A stretch of 43,500 bases of DNA, taken from assembly GCF_017104645.1 (NCBI RefSeq), contig NZ_JAAGPF010000025.1, positions 1-43,500 of the forward strand, read 5' to 3'. Source of the stretch: Burkholderia sp. Ac-20379 (lineage in GTDB: Bacteria > Pseudomonadota > Gammaproteobacteria > Burkholderiales > Burkholderiaceae). Position 1 is the stretch's first letter, and every line of letters begins with the position of its first letter. Below, piece after piece: positions 8,913 to 16,041 of this stretch. Both the position numbers and the translations under genes were made by a program. The notes under the pieces are model-generated. The model searched no databases and had not been told where the DNA came from. It worked only from the letters and a program-made list of their open reading frames with translations.

Positions 8913-8941
8913 ACTGTATCGATACACTAAATCGATACAGT
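8913..8941. promoter_or_regulatory. Perfect 11-bp inverted repeat, candidate operator for the TRAP operon
   Basis: The arms ACTGTATCGAT (8913-8923) and ATCGATACAGT (8931-8941) are exact reverse complements separated by 7 bp. A 12-bp palindrome, TGTATCGATACA (8915-8926), lies inside. The site is about 60-90 bp upstream of the DctP gene. The central CG within TATCGATA is typical of LacI-family operators, and a LacI-type gene is third in the same operon, so autoregulation is likely. The spacer length may be unusual for a single LacI dimer, and two overlapping half-site pairings are possible. Confidence 0.7.
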
Positions 8942-9003
8942 CGCCGCGTGGCCGTCGCGCCGACCCCATAACCGGCTCGCGCAGCGCGCGGCACCCAGGA
9001 GAC

Positions 9004-10041
9004 ATGACCATGCAGTCGAATTCCCGCAGACGCTTTCTTCAAACCGCCTCGGCGGCCTCGCTGGCCGCGGCCGGCATCGGCCTGCCGGCCATCGTGCGCG
9101 CGCAGGCGCCGATCGCGTTGCGCGTGTCGTCGTCGATGCCCGCCAACGACAACGCCGCGCATTACGTCTGGTATCAGCACCTGGCGGCCAACCTGAAGGC
9201 GAGCGTGGGCGACCGGATCCGCATCGATTTCTTCCCGAACAACCAGCTCGGCAAGGAAAGCGACGTGGTGCAGCAGGTCAAGGTGGGCGCGGTGGACATG
9301 ATGGTGTCCGGCTCGTCGATCTGGGCGACGGTGCTGCCCGAGCTCGGCATGCTCGATCTCGGCTATCTGTTCGACGGCTTCGACCATGTGGGCCGCGCGA
9401 TGGACCGCTCGGTGGGCGCGTCGTTCGACACGCTGCTGCAACAGCGCGCCGGCTGCTCGGTGGTGGGCTGGGGCTATTCGTTCGGCGGGCGCAACGTGTT
9501 CACCAAGAAGCCGGTGCACACGCTGGCCGACATCAAGGGCCTCAAGCTGCGCGTGCTGCCCACGCCGGCGTTCATGGAAACGTTCAAGCTGATGGGCGCG
9601 GTGCCCACCCCGATTCCGGTCGGCGAGCTGTACATGGCCGCGCAGACGGGCGTGGTGGACGGCTTCGAGCACGATTGCGCGACGGTGCTGGCCAGCAAGT
9701 TCGACGAGGTCGTGAAGTCGTGCTGGGAAACCCAGCACGTGTTCAGCCCGATCGTGGCCGTGATGGGCCGCCGCGCGCTGGCCAAGCTGCCGGCCGACCT
9801 GCTGCCCGCGTTCCAGGCCGCGGCCCGCAGCGCGACGCTGCAACAGCGCCAGGCCGCGATCCAGACGGCCGCGCGCGCCGCCGACGCGCTCAAGCAGCGC
9901 GGCATGCAGTTCGCGCCGATGTCGCCGGCCGACCGCGCCACCGTGCGCGGCGAGATGCAGAGCCAGCTGTACGCGAGCTTCGCCAAGCAATATCCGGCCA
10001 CCGCGCCGCTGTTCCCGGCCATCGCGGCCGCCCGGAGCTGA
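9004..10041 (+). CDS. TRAP transporter substrate-binding protein DctP
   Basis: A 345-residue periplasmic solute receptor of the DctP family. The N-terminus carries a twin-arginine signal (SRRRFLQ with a hydrophobic Ala/Leu/Gly stretch, cleavage near VRAQA). The mature part shows the family pattern FFPNNQLGKESDVVQQVKVG, then GLKLRVLPTPAFMETFKLMGA with the conserved Arg that binds the substrate carboxylate. AGGAG (8997-9001) is close to ATG 9004 and better spaced for ATG 9010, so either may be used. It feeds the fused DctQM membrane protein encoded 4 bp downstream. TRAP systems take up organic acids using ion gradients. The downstream dehydrogenase and lactonase suggest a sugar acid. Confidence 0.94.
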   Translation: MTMQSNSRRRFLQTASAASLAAAGIGLPAIVRAQAPIALRVSSSMPANDNAAHYVWYQHLAANLKASVGDRIRIDFFPNNQLGKESDVVQQVKVGAVDMMVSGSSIWATVLPELGMLDLGYLFDGFDHVGRAMDRSVGASFDTLLQQRAGCSVVGWGYSFGGRNVFTKKPVHTLADIKGLKLRVLPTPAFMETFKLMGAVPTPIPVGELYMAAQTGVVDGFEHDCATVLASKFDEVVKSCWETQHVFSPIVAVMGRRALAKLPADLLPAFQAAARSATLQQRQAAIQTAARAADALKQRGMQFAPMSPADRATVRGEMQSQLYASFAKQYPATAPLFPAIAAARS

Positions 10042-10045
10042 GCTC

Positions 10046-11965
10046 ATGCGCGCCCTGTCCACCGATTCCACGGCGCCGGCCGCCGCGGCCGGCATAGCGG
10101 CCGAGATCGCCGACGCCACCGCCGCTCGGGCCTCGACGCGGCTCGCGCGCGGCCTCGACGGCCTGCTGCGCGCGATCGAATGGTTCTGCGCGGCGGTGCT
10201 GGCGGCCGACGTGGCCGTGGTGTTCATCTCCGTCGTCTACCGCTATTTCCTGCACGACCCGGTGGACTGGGCCGAGGAAGTGGCCGGGGCGCTGATGATC
10301 GTGCTGGTGTTCTGCGGCGCGGCCACGGTGCTGGCGCGCAGCCAGCACGTGGGCGTCGACCTGTTCCGCGGCATGCTGCCCGCGCGCTGGCAGCCGGTGC
10401 TGGTGCAGGCCGGCCACTGGGTGATCGCGGGCGTGGCGGCGAACCTGTGCGTGTCGTCGTATCTGCTGCTGATCGATTCGTTCGGGCAGATGACGCCGAG
10501 CGGCCTGCCCGCCTGGATCAACGTCTATCCGCTGCTGGCGGGCAGCGCGTTCATGACGCTGTTCGGTTTCGCCAACGCGCTGAACGGCCCGCGCCGCGCG
10601 GTGCTGCAATCGCTGGCCGGCTGCGTGCTGGGCGTGGCGGCGGTGCTGGCCTGGAACGCGCTCGCGCCCGCGCACGCGCTGCGGCCCGGCGCGCTGCTGG
10701 CGATCGGCTTCTTCGGCGGGCTGCTGCTCGGCGTGCCGATCGGCTTCGTGCTCGCGTTCAGCGCGCTGCTGTATTTCCTCGCCGAGCCGTCGCTGCCGAT
10801 GCTGGTGTACGCGCAGCAGGTGATGGCCGGCACCGATCACTTCGTGCTGCTCGCGATTCCGTTCTTCGTGCTGGCCGGGCTGCTGATGGAGAGCAATGGC
10901 ATGTCGTCGCGACTGATCGAGCTGCTGCTGCGGCTGTTCGGCCGCGTGCGCGGCGGGCTCGGCCTGATCACCATCATCGCCACCGCGTTCTTCTCGGGCG
11001 TGTCCGGTTCGAAGCTGGCCGACATCGCGGCGGTGGGCGGCGTGGTCATGCCGGCCGTGCGCCAGAGCCGAGAGGATCCGAACGAGGCCGCCGCGCTCTT
11101 GGCCGCGAGCGCCGTGATGGCCGAGACGATTCCGCCGTGCGTGAACATGATCATCATGGGCTTCGTCGCCAACATCTCGATCGCCGGGCTGTTCCTGGCG
11201 GGCGTGGTGCCGGCCGCGGTGCTGGCGGTGGCGCTGGCCGCCGTGGCCGTGATCGCGGGCCGCCGCATCGATCTGGCCGCCGCGCTGCCGAACCCGCGCA
11301 CCTGGCTGCCGCTGCTGGGCGGCGCGCTGGTCGCGCTGATCATGATCGCGATGATCGGCAAGGGCGTGACCTCCGGCATCGCCACCTCCACCGAGGTGTC
11401 CGCGTTCGCCGTGGTGTATGCGCTGCTGGTGGGCTGGCTGGCGTTCCGCGAGCTGACGCCGCGCTCGATCGCGCGCGTGTTCGTGCGCTCGGCGTCGATG
11501 GCGAGCAGCATCCTGTTCATCGTCGCGGCCGCCTCCAGCGTGTCGTTCGCGCTGACCATCGAGCAGATCCCCGCGCTGGTGTCCGATTCGATGATCGCGT
11601 TCGCGCATCAGTACGGCCCGACCATGTTCATCCTGCTGTCGGTACTGCTGATGATCGTGTTCGGCGCCGTGCTCGAAGGCGCGCCCGCGCTGATCATCTT
11701 CGGCCCGCTGCTGACGCCGATCGCGATGCAGCTCGGCATCAACCCGCTGCACTTCGGCACCGTGATCGTGGTGGCGATGGGCCTCGGCCTGTTCGCGCCG
11801 CCGGTGGGGCTGGGCCTGTTCGCCACCTGCGCGATCACCGGCACCGACGTCAAGGCGGTGGCGCGGCCGATGCTCAAATATCTGCTGGTATTGTGCGTGG
11901 CTCTCGTGGTACTGATTCTGGTGCCGTCGTTTTCCCTGTGGTTGCCGACCCGGCTCGGCCTGTAA
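10046..11965 (+). CDS. TRAP transporter fused permease, DctQ-DctM
   Basis: A 639-residue inner-membrane protein combining both TRAP membrane subunits. Residues ~35-190 form the four-helix small subunit (DctQ, with the VDWAEEVAG motif). Residues ~210-635 form the large 11-12-helix DctM subunit, with the conserved substrate-region sequences FFSGVSGSKLADIAAVGG and AETIPPCVNMIIMG, and a C-terminal APPVGLGLFATC. The fused QM form is a known variant. The ATG at 10046 follows the dctP stop by 4 bp, with GGAG at 10034-10037 inside dctP. It works with the DctP receptor as a Na+- or H+-driven importer. Confidence 0.94.
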   Translation: MRALSTDSTAPAAAAGIAAEIADATAARASTRLARGLDGLLRAIEWFCAAVLAADVAVVFISVVYRYFLHDPVDWAEEVAGALMIVLVFCGAATVLARSQHVGVDLFRGMLPARWQPVLVQAGHWVIAGVAANLCVSSYLLLIDSFGQMTPSGLPAWINVYPLLAGSAFMTLFGFANALNGPRRAVLQSLAGCVLGVAAVLAWNALAPAHALRPGALLAIGFFGGLLLGVPIGFVLAFSALLYFLAEPSLPMLVYAQQVMAGTDHFVLLAIPFFVLAGLLMESNGMSSRLIELLLRLFGRVRGGLGLITIIATAFFSGVSGSKLADIAAVGGVVMPAVRQSREDPNEAAALLAASAVMAETIPPCVNMIIMGFVANISIAGLFLAGVVPAAVLAVALAAVAVIAGRRIDLAAALPNPRTWLPLLGGALVALIMIAMIGKGVTSGIATSTEVSAFAVVYALLVGWLAFRELTPRSIARVFVRSASMASSILFIVAAASSVSFALTIEQIPALVSDSMIAFAHQYGPTMFILLSVLLMIVFGAVLEGAPALIIFGPLLTPIAMQLGINPLHFGTVIVVAMGLGLFAPPVGLGLFATCAITGTDVKAVARPMLKYLLVLCVALVVLILVPSFSLWLPTRLGL

Positions 11966-11984
11966 CCGGATTTCACTGTCAGAC

Positions 11985-13028
11985 ATGAGCACCATTCAGG
12001 ATGTCGCCCGCCACGCCGGCGTGTCCGTCAGCACCGTCTCGAACGTGCTCAACGGCCGCACCGACCAGATGCGCCAGGACACGCTGGCGCGCGTGCAGGC
12101 CGCGATGGACGCCCTGCAATACCGCCCGAGCACGCTCGCGCGGCAATTGAAGACGGGCCAGACGCCGCTGGTCGGGCTGCTGGTGCCGTCCATCGCCAAC
12201 CCGATGTACGGCTACATCGCGCGCGAAGTGGAAACGCTCGCGCAGGAGCGCTACGGCCACCGCGTGCTGATCGGCAACACCTATCGCGATCCGCTCAAGG
12301 AGGCATCGTTCTTCGAGGATCTGCTCTCGCAGGGCGTGCGCCGCGTGATCGTGATCTCGTCGCTGGCCGACGAGCGCCACCTCGAAACCGCCGCCGAACG
12401 CGGCATGGTGGTGGTCAGCTACGACCGCCGCGCCACCGACGGCGAACGCACCCGCATCGATCACGTCACGCCCGACAACTTCGGCGCGGCGCGCATGGCC
12501 ACCCGCCATCTGATCGCGCACGGCCACACGCAGCTCGCCTACGCCACGCTGGCCGGCATGACGCTGAGCCGCCGCGACAAGATCGACGGCTTCCTCGCCG
12601 CCGCCGCCGAAGCGGGCCTGTCGGGCAGCGCGCGCGTGCTCGACAGCGGCACCGTCAACGAATACGGCGATTCGATGATCGCGCAGAACGGCCGCGCGCT
12701 CGCGCAGCGGCTGGCCGGCGATGCGGAGCGCCCCACCGGCATCGTCGCCGTGAACGACCTGATGGCGCTCGGGCTGATGGCCGGCCTGCGCGAATCGGGG
12801 CTGCGCGTGCCGGAGGACATCTCGATCGTCGGCATGGACGGCCATTTCCTCGGCGCGATCTCCAACCCCGCGCTGACCACCGTGCAGTTGCCGGTGCCCG
12901 CGATGGCCGCCGCGATGGTCGAGCGCGTGATGCGCCAGGGCGATGCGCCCGCCGCGGTCGAGCCCGCGCTCTTCACGGACATCGCGCTGATCGAGCGCGA
13001 ATCGGTCGCGCCGCCGGCGCGCCGCTGA
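11985..13028 (+). CDS. LacI-family transcriptional regulator
   Basis: A 347-residue LacI/GalR-type regulator. The N-terminal helix-turn-helix and hinge read IQDVARHAGVSVSTVSNVLNGR and then YRPSTLARQLKTGQT. A type-1 periplasmic-binding-protein sensor domain follows (about residues 62-340), with the typical VSYDRRATDG, IVAVNDLMALGLM and ISIVGMDG segments. It is encoded 19 bp after the TRAP permease and 15 bp before the dehydrogenase, inside the operon. It probably represses the operon through the inverted repeat at 8913-8941, released by the transported acid or a catabolite; this is inference. Confidence 0.94.
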   Translation: MSTIQDVARHAGVSVSTVSNVLNGRTDQMRQDTLARVQAAMDALQYRPSTLARQLKTGQTPLVGLLVPSIANPMYGYIAREVETLAQERYGHRVLIGNTYRDPLKEASFFEDLLSQGVRRVIVISSLADERHLETAAERGMVVVSYDRRATDGERTRIDHVTPDNFGAARMATRHLIAHGHTQLAYATLAGMTLSRRDKIDGFLAAAAEAGLSGSARVLDSGTVNEYGDSMIAQNGRALAQRLAGDAERPTGIVAVNDLMALGLMAGLRESGLRVPEDISIVGMDGHFLGAISNPALTTVQLPVPAMAAAMVERVMRQGDAPAAVEPALFTDIALIERESVAPPARR

Positions 13029-13043
13029 TTTCAGGAACGCCCC

Positions 13044-14078
13044 ATGAACAAGGTTTTCGTGAGCCATCCGCGCCGGATGCTCGATCACTACTTCGGCGCG
13101 CGCGCCACCGCCGCGCTGCGCGCCATCGCGGAGGTCCGCTTCAACGACGAGGATCGCGAGCTGAGCACCGCCGAACTCGCGGCCGCCGCGCGCGACGCCG
13201 ACGTGATCATCGGCTACCGGCAGACGCCCGCGCCGCGCGCGCTGTTCGAGGCGCTGCCCGAGCTGGTCGCGTTCCTGCGCTGCGCCGTGGACATCCGCAC
13301 CATCGACGTGCCCGCCGCCAGCGAGCACGGCGTGCTGATCACGCAGGCCAGCGCCGGGTTCGTGGCGTCGGTCAGCGAATGGGTGATCGGCGCGATGCTC
13401 GACCTCGCGCGCGACACCAGCGCCTACGCGCTCGCCTATCGCGCCGGCGAATCGCCCGTGCCGCGCATGGGCCGCGAGCTGCGCGGCAGCACGCTCGGCG
13501 TGATCGGCTACGGGCAGATCTCGCGCTACCTGTGCGGCCTCGCGCTGGCGTTCGGCATGCGCGTGATCGTGTTCGATCCGTTCGCGAACGTGACCGACCT
13601 GCGCCTGCATCAGGTCGATCGCGACACGCTGTTCGGCGAAGCCGATTTCGTCGTGTGCCTCGCGCCGGCCAACGCCGACACCGCGAACTTCATGAACGCC
13701 GAGGCGTTCGCCGCGATGAAGCCCGGCGCGTTCTTCGTCAACGCCGCGCGCGGCGAGCTGGTGGACGACGCGGCGCTGCTCGCCGCGCTCGAGCGCGGCC
13801 ACCTGGCCGGCTGCGCGCTCGACGTGGGCCGCGCGGCCGACCAGATGCCGTCGGCGGCGCTCGCCGCGCATCCGCGCGTGATCGCCACGCCTCACGTGGG
13901 CGGCCTGACGCCCGACGCGATCGAACATCAATCGCTCGAAACCGTGGCGCAGACGCAGGCGCTGTTCGAAGGCCGCCTGCCCGACGGCGCCGTGAACGCC
14001 GCGCACGCGCGCCGCTTCGCGCAGCGCGTTGCTTCCCGATCCGCCGCCCGATTCGACCTGCCGGAGCAAACCCGATGA
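13044..14078 (+). CDS. D-isomer-specific 2-hydroxyacid dehydrogenase
   Basis: A 344-residue NAD(P)-dependent D-2-hydroxyacid dehydrogenase. The Rossmann motif is GVIGYGQISRYL (about residues 154-165), the catalytic Arg lies in NAARGELVDD, and the catalytic His in ATPHVGGLTP. The loop that in most members carries the catalytic Glu (LDVFxxEP) reads LDVGRAADQMPS instead. Asp may replace Glu, which I believe is a subfamily trait. AGGAACG precedes the ATG with about 8-nt spacing. The stop overlaps the start of the lactonase gene (ATGA), indicating translational coupling. Within the TRAP operon it probably oxidises a hydroxyacid or reduces an oxoacid derived from the imported substrate. Confidence 0.9.
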   Translation: MNKVFVSHPRRMLDHYFGARATAALRAIAEVRFNDEDRELSTAELAAAARDADVIIGYRQTPAPRALFEALPELVAFLRCAVDIRTIDVPAASEHGVLITQASAGFVASVSEWVIGAMLDLARDTSAYALAYRAGESPVPRMGRELRGSTLGVIGYGQISRYLCGLALAFGMRVIVFDPFANVTDLRLHQVDRDTLFGEADFVVCLAPANADTANFMNAEAFAAMKPGAFFVNAARGELVDDAALLAALERGHLAGCALDVGRAADQMPSAALAAHPRVIATPHVGGLTPDAIEHQSLETVAQTQALFEGRLPDGAVNAAHARRFAQRVASRSAARFDLPEQTR

Positions 14079-14905
14079 CCGCACTGCCAGCGGGCCGCCT
14101 CGACGGCGCCTGCGATTGTCATATCCACGTGTACGAAGCCGGCTATCCGCTCGCGCCGAGCGCCACGTTCACGCCGCCGCCCGCGCCCGCCTCGGCCTAC
14201 CGCGAGGTGCAGCGCACGCTCGGCTTCTCGCGCGCGATCGTGGTGCAGCCCACCGGCTACGGCTTCGACAACCGCTGCACGCTCGACGCGATCGCGCAGC
14301 TCGGCAGCGGCGCGCGCGGCGTGGCCGTGGTGCCGCACGACGTCGACGCGGCGGAACTGCAACGGCTACACGCGGGCGGCATGCGCGGCGTGCGCTTCAT
14401 GATGCTGCCCGGTGGCCTGCAGGGCTGGGACGTGCTCGACGGGCTGGCGGCGCGCATCGCCCCGCTCGGCTGGCACGTCAACCTGCAGCTCGACGGCCGC
14501 ACGCTGCCCGAGCGCGAGGCGCAACTCGCGAACCTGCCGGCCCGGCTCGTGATCGATCATCTGGGGAAGTTTCTCGGCCCGGTGGCGCACGACGGCGAAG
14601 CGTTCGCCGCGCTGTGCCGGCTGCTCGACGCAGGGCGCTGCTGGGTGAAACTGTCCGCGCCGTACGAAAGCTCGCGCAGCGGGCCGCCCGCTTACGACGA
14701 CGTGGCGTGGATCGCGCGCGAACTGGCCGCGCGCTACCCGGAGCGCTGCCTGTGGGCCTCGAACTGGCCGCATCCGAACGTGAAGCCCGCACCCGACAAT
14801 GCGCGGTTGCTCGACTGGGCGCTCTCCGCCATGGCCGACAATGCGACGCGCCGCCGGATCCTCGTCGAGAACCCGGCGGCGCTGTATGGATTCGTGGCGG
14901 ACTGA
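14075..14905 (+). CDS. Amidohydrolase 2 family lactonase/isomerase (galactarolactone isomerase-like)
   Basis: A 276-residue TIM-barrel amidohydrolase-2 protein. It shows CDCHIHVYEAGYPL, IVVQPTGYGFDN, VIDHLGKF, LSAPYESSR and ASNWPHPNVKPAPD. The YESSR segment and overall pattern resemble D-galactarolactone isomerase and related sugar-lactone enzymes more than LigI, but this is from memory. ATG 14075 overlaps the dehydrogenase stop. As last gene of the TRAP-LacI-dehydrogenase operon it probably opens or isomerises a lactone formed by the preceding oxidation. It is a distant paralogue of the lactonase at 6938-7801. Confidence 0.87.
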   Translation: MTALPAGRLDGACDCHIHVYEAGYPLAPSATFTPPPAPASAYREVQRTLGFSRAIVVQPTGYGFDNRCTLDAIAQLGSGARGVAVVPHDVDAAELQRLHAGGMRGVRFMMLPGGLQGWDVLDGLAARIAPLGWHVNLQLDGRTLPEREAQLANLPARLVIDHLGKFLGPVAHDGEAFAALCRLLDAGRCWVKLSAPYESSRSGPPAYDDVAWIARELAARYPERCLWASNWPHPNVKPAPDNARLLDWALSAMADNATRRRILVENPAALYGFVAD

Positions 14906-14926
14906 CGCCGCCGCGAGCGGGTGCCG

Positions 14927-15631
14927 TCAGTCGTCCTGACGGCCCGCCACGAGCGGATAGAGCACGCCCGCGACGATCGCGCCAATGATCGGCGCGACCC
15001 AGAACAGCCACAGCTGCCCGACCGCCTCGCCGCCCACGAACAGCGCCGGGCCGGTCGAGCGTGCCGGGTTGACCGAGGTGTTGGTGACCGGGATCGAGAT
15101 CAGGTGGATCAGCGTCAGGCACAGGCCGATCGCGATCGGCGCGAAGCCGGCCGGCGCGCGCTGGTCGGTTGCGCCGAGGATCACGAACAGGAACGCGCCC
15201 GTCATCACTGCTTCGCAGACGAACGCCGCCGCCAGCGTGTAGTGGCCCGGCGAGCGCTCGCCGTAGCCGTTGGTGGCGAAGCCGCTGGCCGCCACGTCGA
15301 AACCGGGCTTGCCGGTGGCGATCAAATACAGCACGAACGCGCCGAGCGTGGCGCCCACCACCTGCGCAATCACGTAGGGCAGCAGATCGCGCGCCGGGAA
15401 CCGCCCCGCCACCGTCAAGCCCACGCTGACCGCCGGATTCAGATGGCAGCCCGACACATGCCCGACCGCGAACGCCATCGTCAGCACCGTCAGGCCGAAC
15501 GCGAGCGCAACGCCCGCGAAGCCGATGCCGAGCCCCGGAAACGCGGCGGCCAGCACCGCGCTGCCGCAACCGCCGAGCACCAGCCAGAACGAACCGAATA
15601 CCTCGGCCGCCAGTCGATTGGAAAGCTTCAT
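14927..15631 (-). CDS. aqpZ: Aquaporin Z (MIP family water channel)
   Basis: A 234-residue inner-membrane channel of the major intrinsic protein family. Both NPA boxes are present (HLNPAVSVG near residue 64 and [12 protein letters not shown] near residue 185), with six hydrophobic helices. The N-terminal [25 protein letters not shown] and the residues around the second NPA fit water-selective AqpZ and not glycerol facilitators (GlpF has NPARD). The ATG at 15631 has AGGGG just upstream. It is convergent with the lactonase (21-bp gap), and its promoter lies in the AT-rich island at 15632-16041. Confidence 0.95.
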   Translation of the reverse strand: MKLSNRLAAEVFGSFWLVLGGCGSAVLAAAFPGLGIGFAGVALAFGLTVLTMAFAVGHVSGCHLNPAVSVGLTVAGRFPARDLLPYVIAQVVGATLGAFVLYLIATGKPGFDVAASGFATNGYGERSPGHYTLAAAFVCEAVMTGAFLFVILGATDQRAPAGFAPIAIGLCLTLIHLISIPVTNTSVNPARSTGPALFVGGEAVGQLWLFWVAPIIGAIVAGVLYPLVAGRQDD

Positions 15632-16041
15632 CGAGAACCCCTGATTGAATTAAACATCTTTAAATAAAATCAAATGACCTGCCGTGCCGTTTTTGTCGAA
15701 TTCGGCAGGATTATAGGGTTCTGGGAATAACACATCGTCAATGATTGTCAGGGCTTTCAGCCTTGAATATGCGATGGATCAGGCATCGTTGGCGATGCAA
15801 GTCGGCTTTATCGGATTTAACTTAATTCAATAAAAAATCAAATCGATCGAATTTAACTTGATTTGACTTATTTCAATCCCGCGCCAATCACCCATTCAGT
15901 CGAATCCGATTGAATCGGATGGGCCGCCCGCCCCGGTTAGGTTAAGCATTCATTTACCCCACGAAATGCTGTCGGCCTGCGTAAGTTGTAACAATTTAAC
16001 CGTATGGTTCACCCTCCTTGCCACTACCTCGGAGCTTCGCA
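15632..16041. promoter_or_regulatory. AT-rich divergent regulatory region
   Basis: This 410-bp gap between the divergent aqpZ and PAP2 phosphatase genes is much richer in A+T than its surroundings. It contains two copies of a 13-bp motif, ATTTAACTTAATT (15815-15827) and ATTTAACTTGATT (15851-15863), 36 bp apart. It also has a perfect inverted repeat, ATCCGAT (15904-15910) and ATCGGAT (15914-15920), and a CTGCCG/CGGCAG pair near 15680-15705. I see no protein-coding frame. It probably holds both promoters and binding sites for nucleoid proteins or a specific regulator. Confidence 0.5.

Noticed and set aside
8888..8971. A 27-codon reading frame across the TRAP operator
   Set aside because: Weak ribosome site and overlap with the inverted repeat; most likely chance.
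16018..16041. Upstream TTG start for the PAP2 phosphatase
   Set aside because: GTG 16042 has GGAG at good spacing and gives a normal lipoprotein signal.
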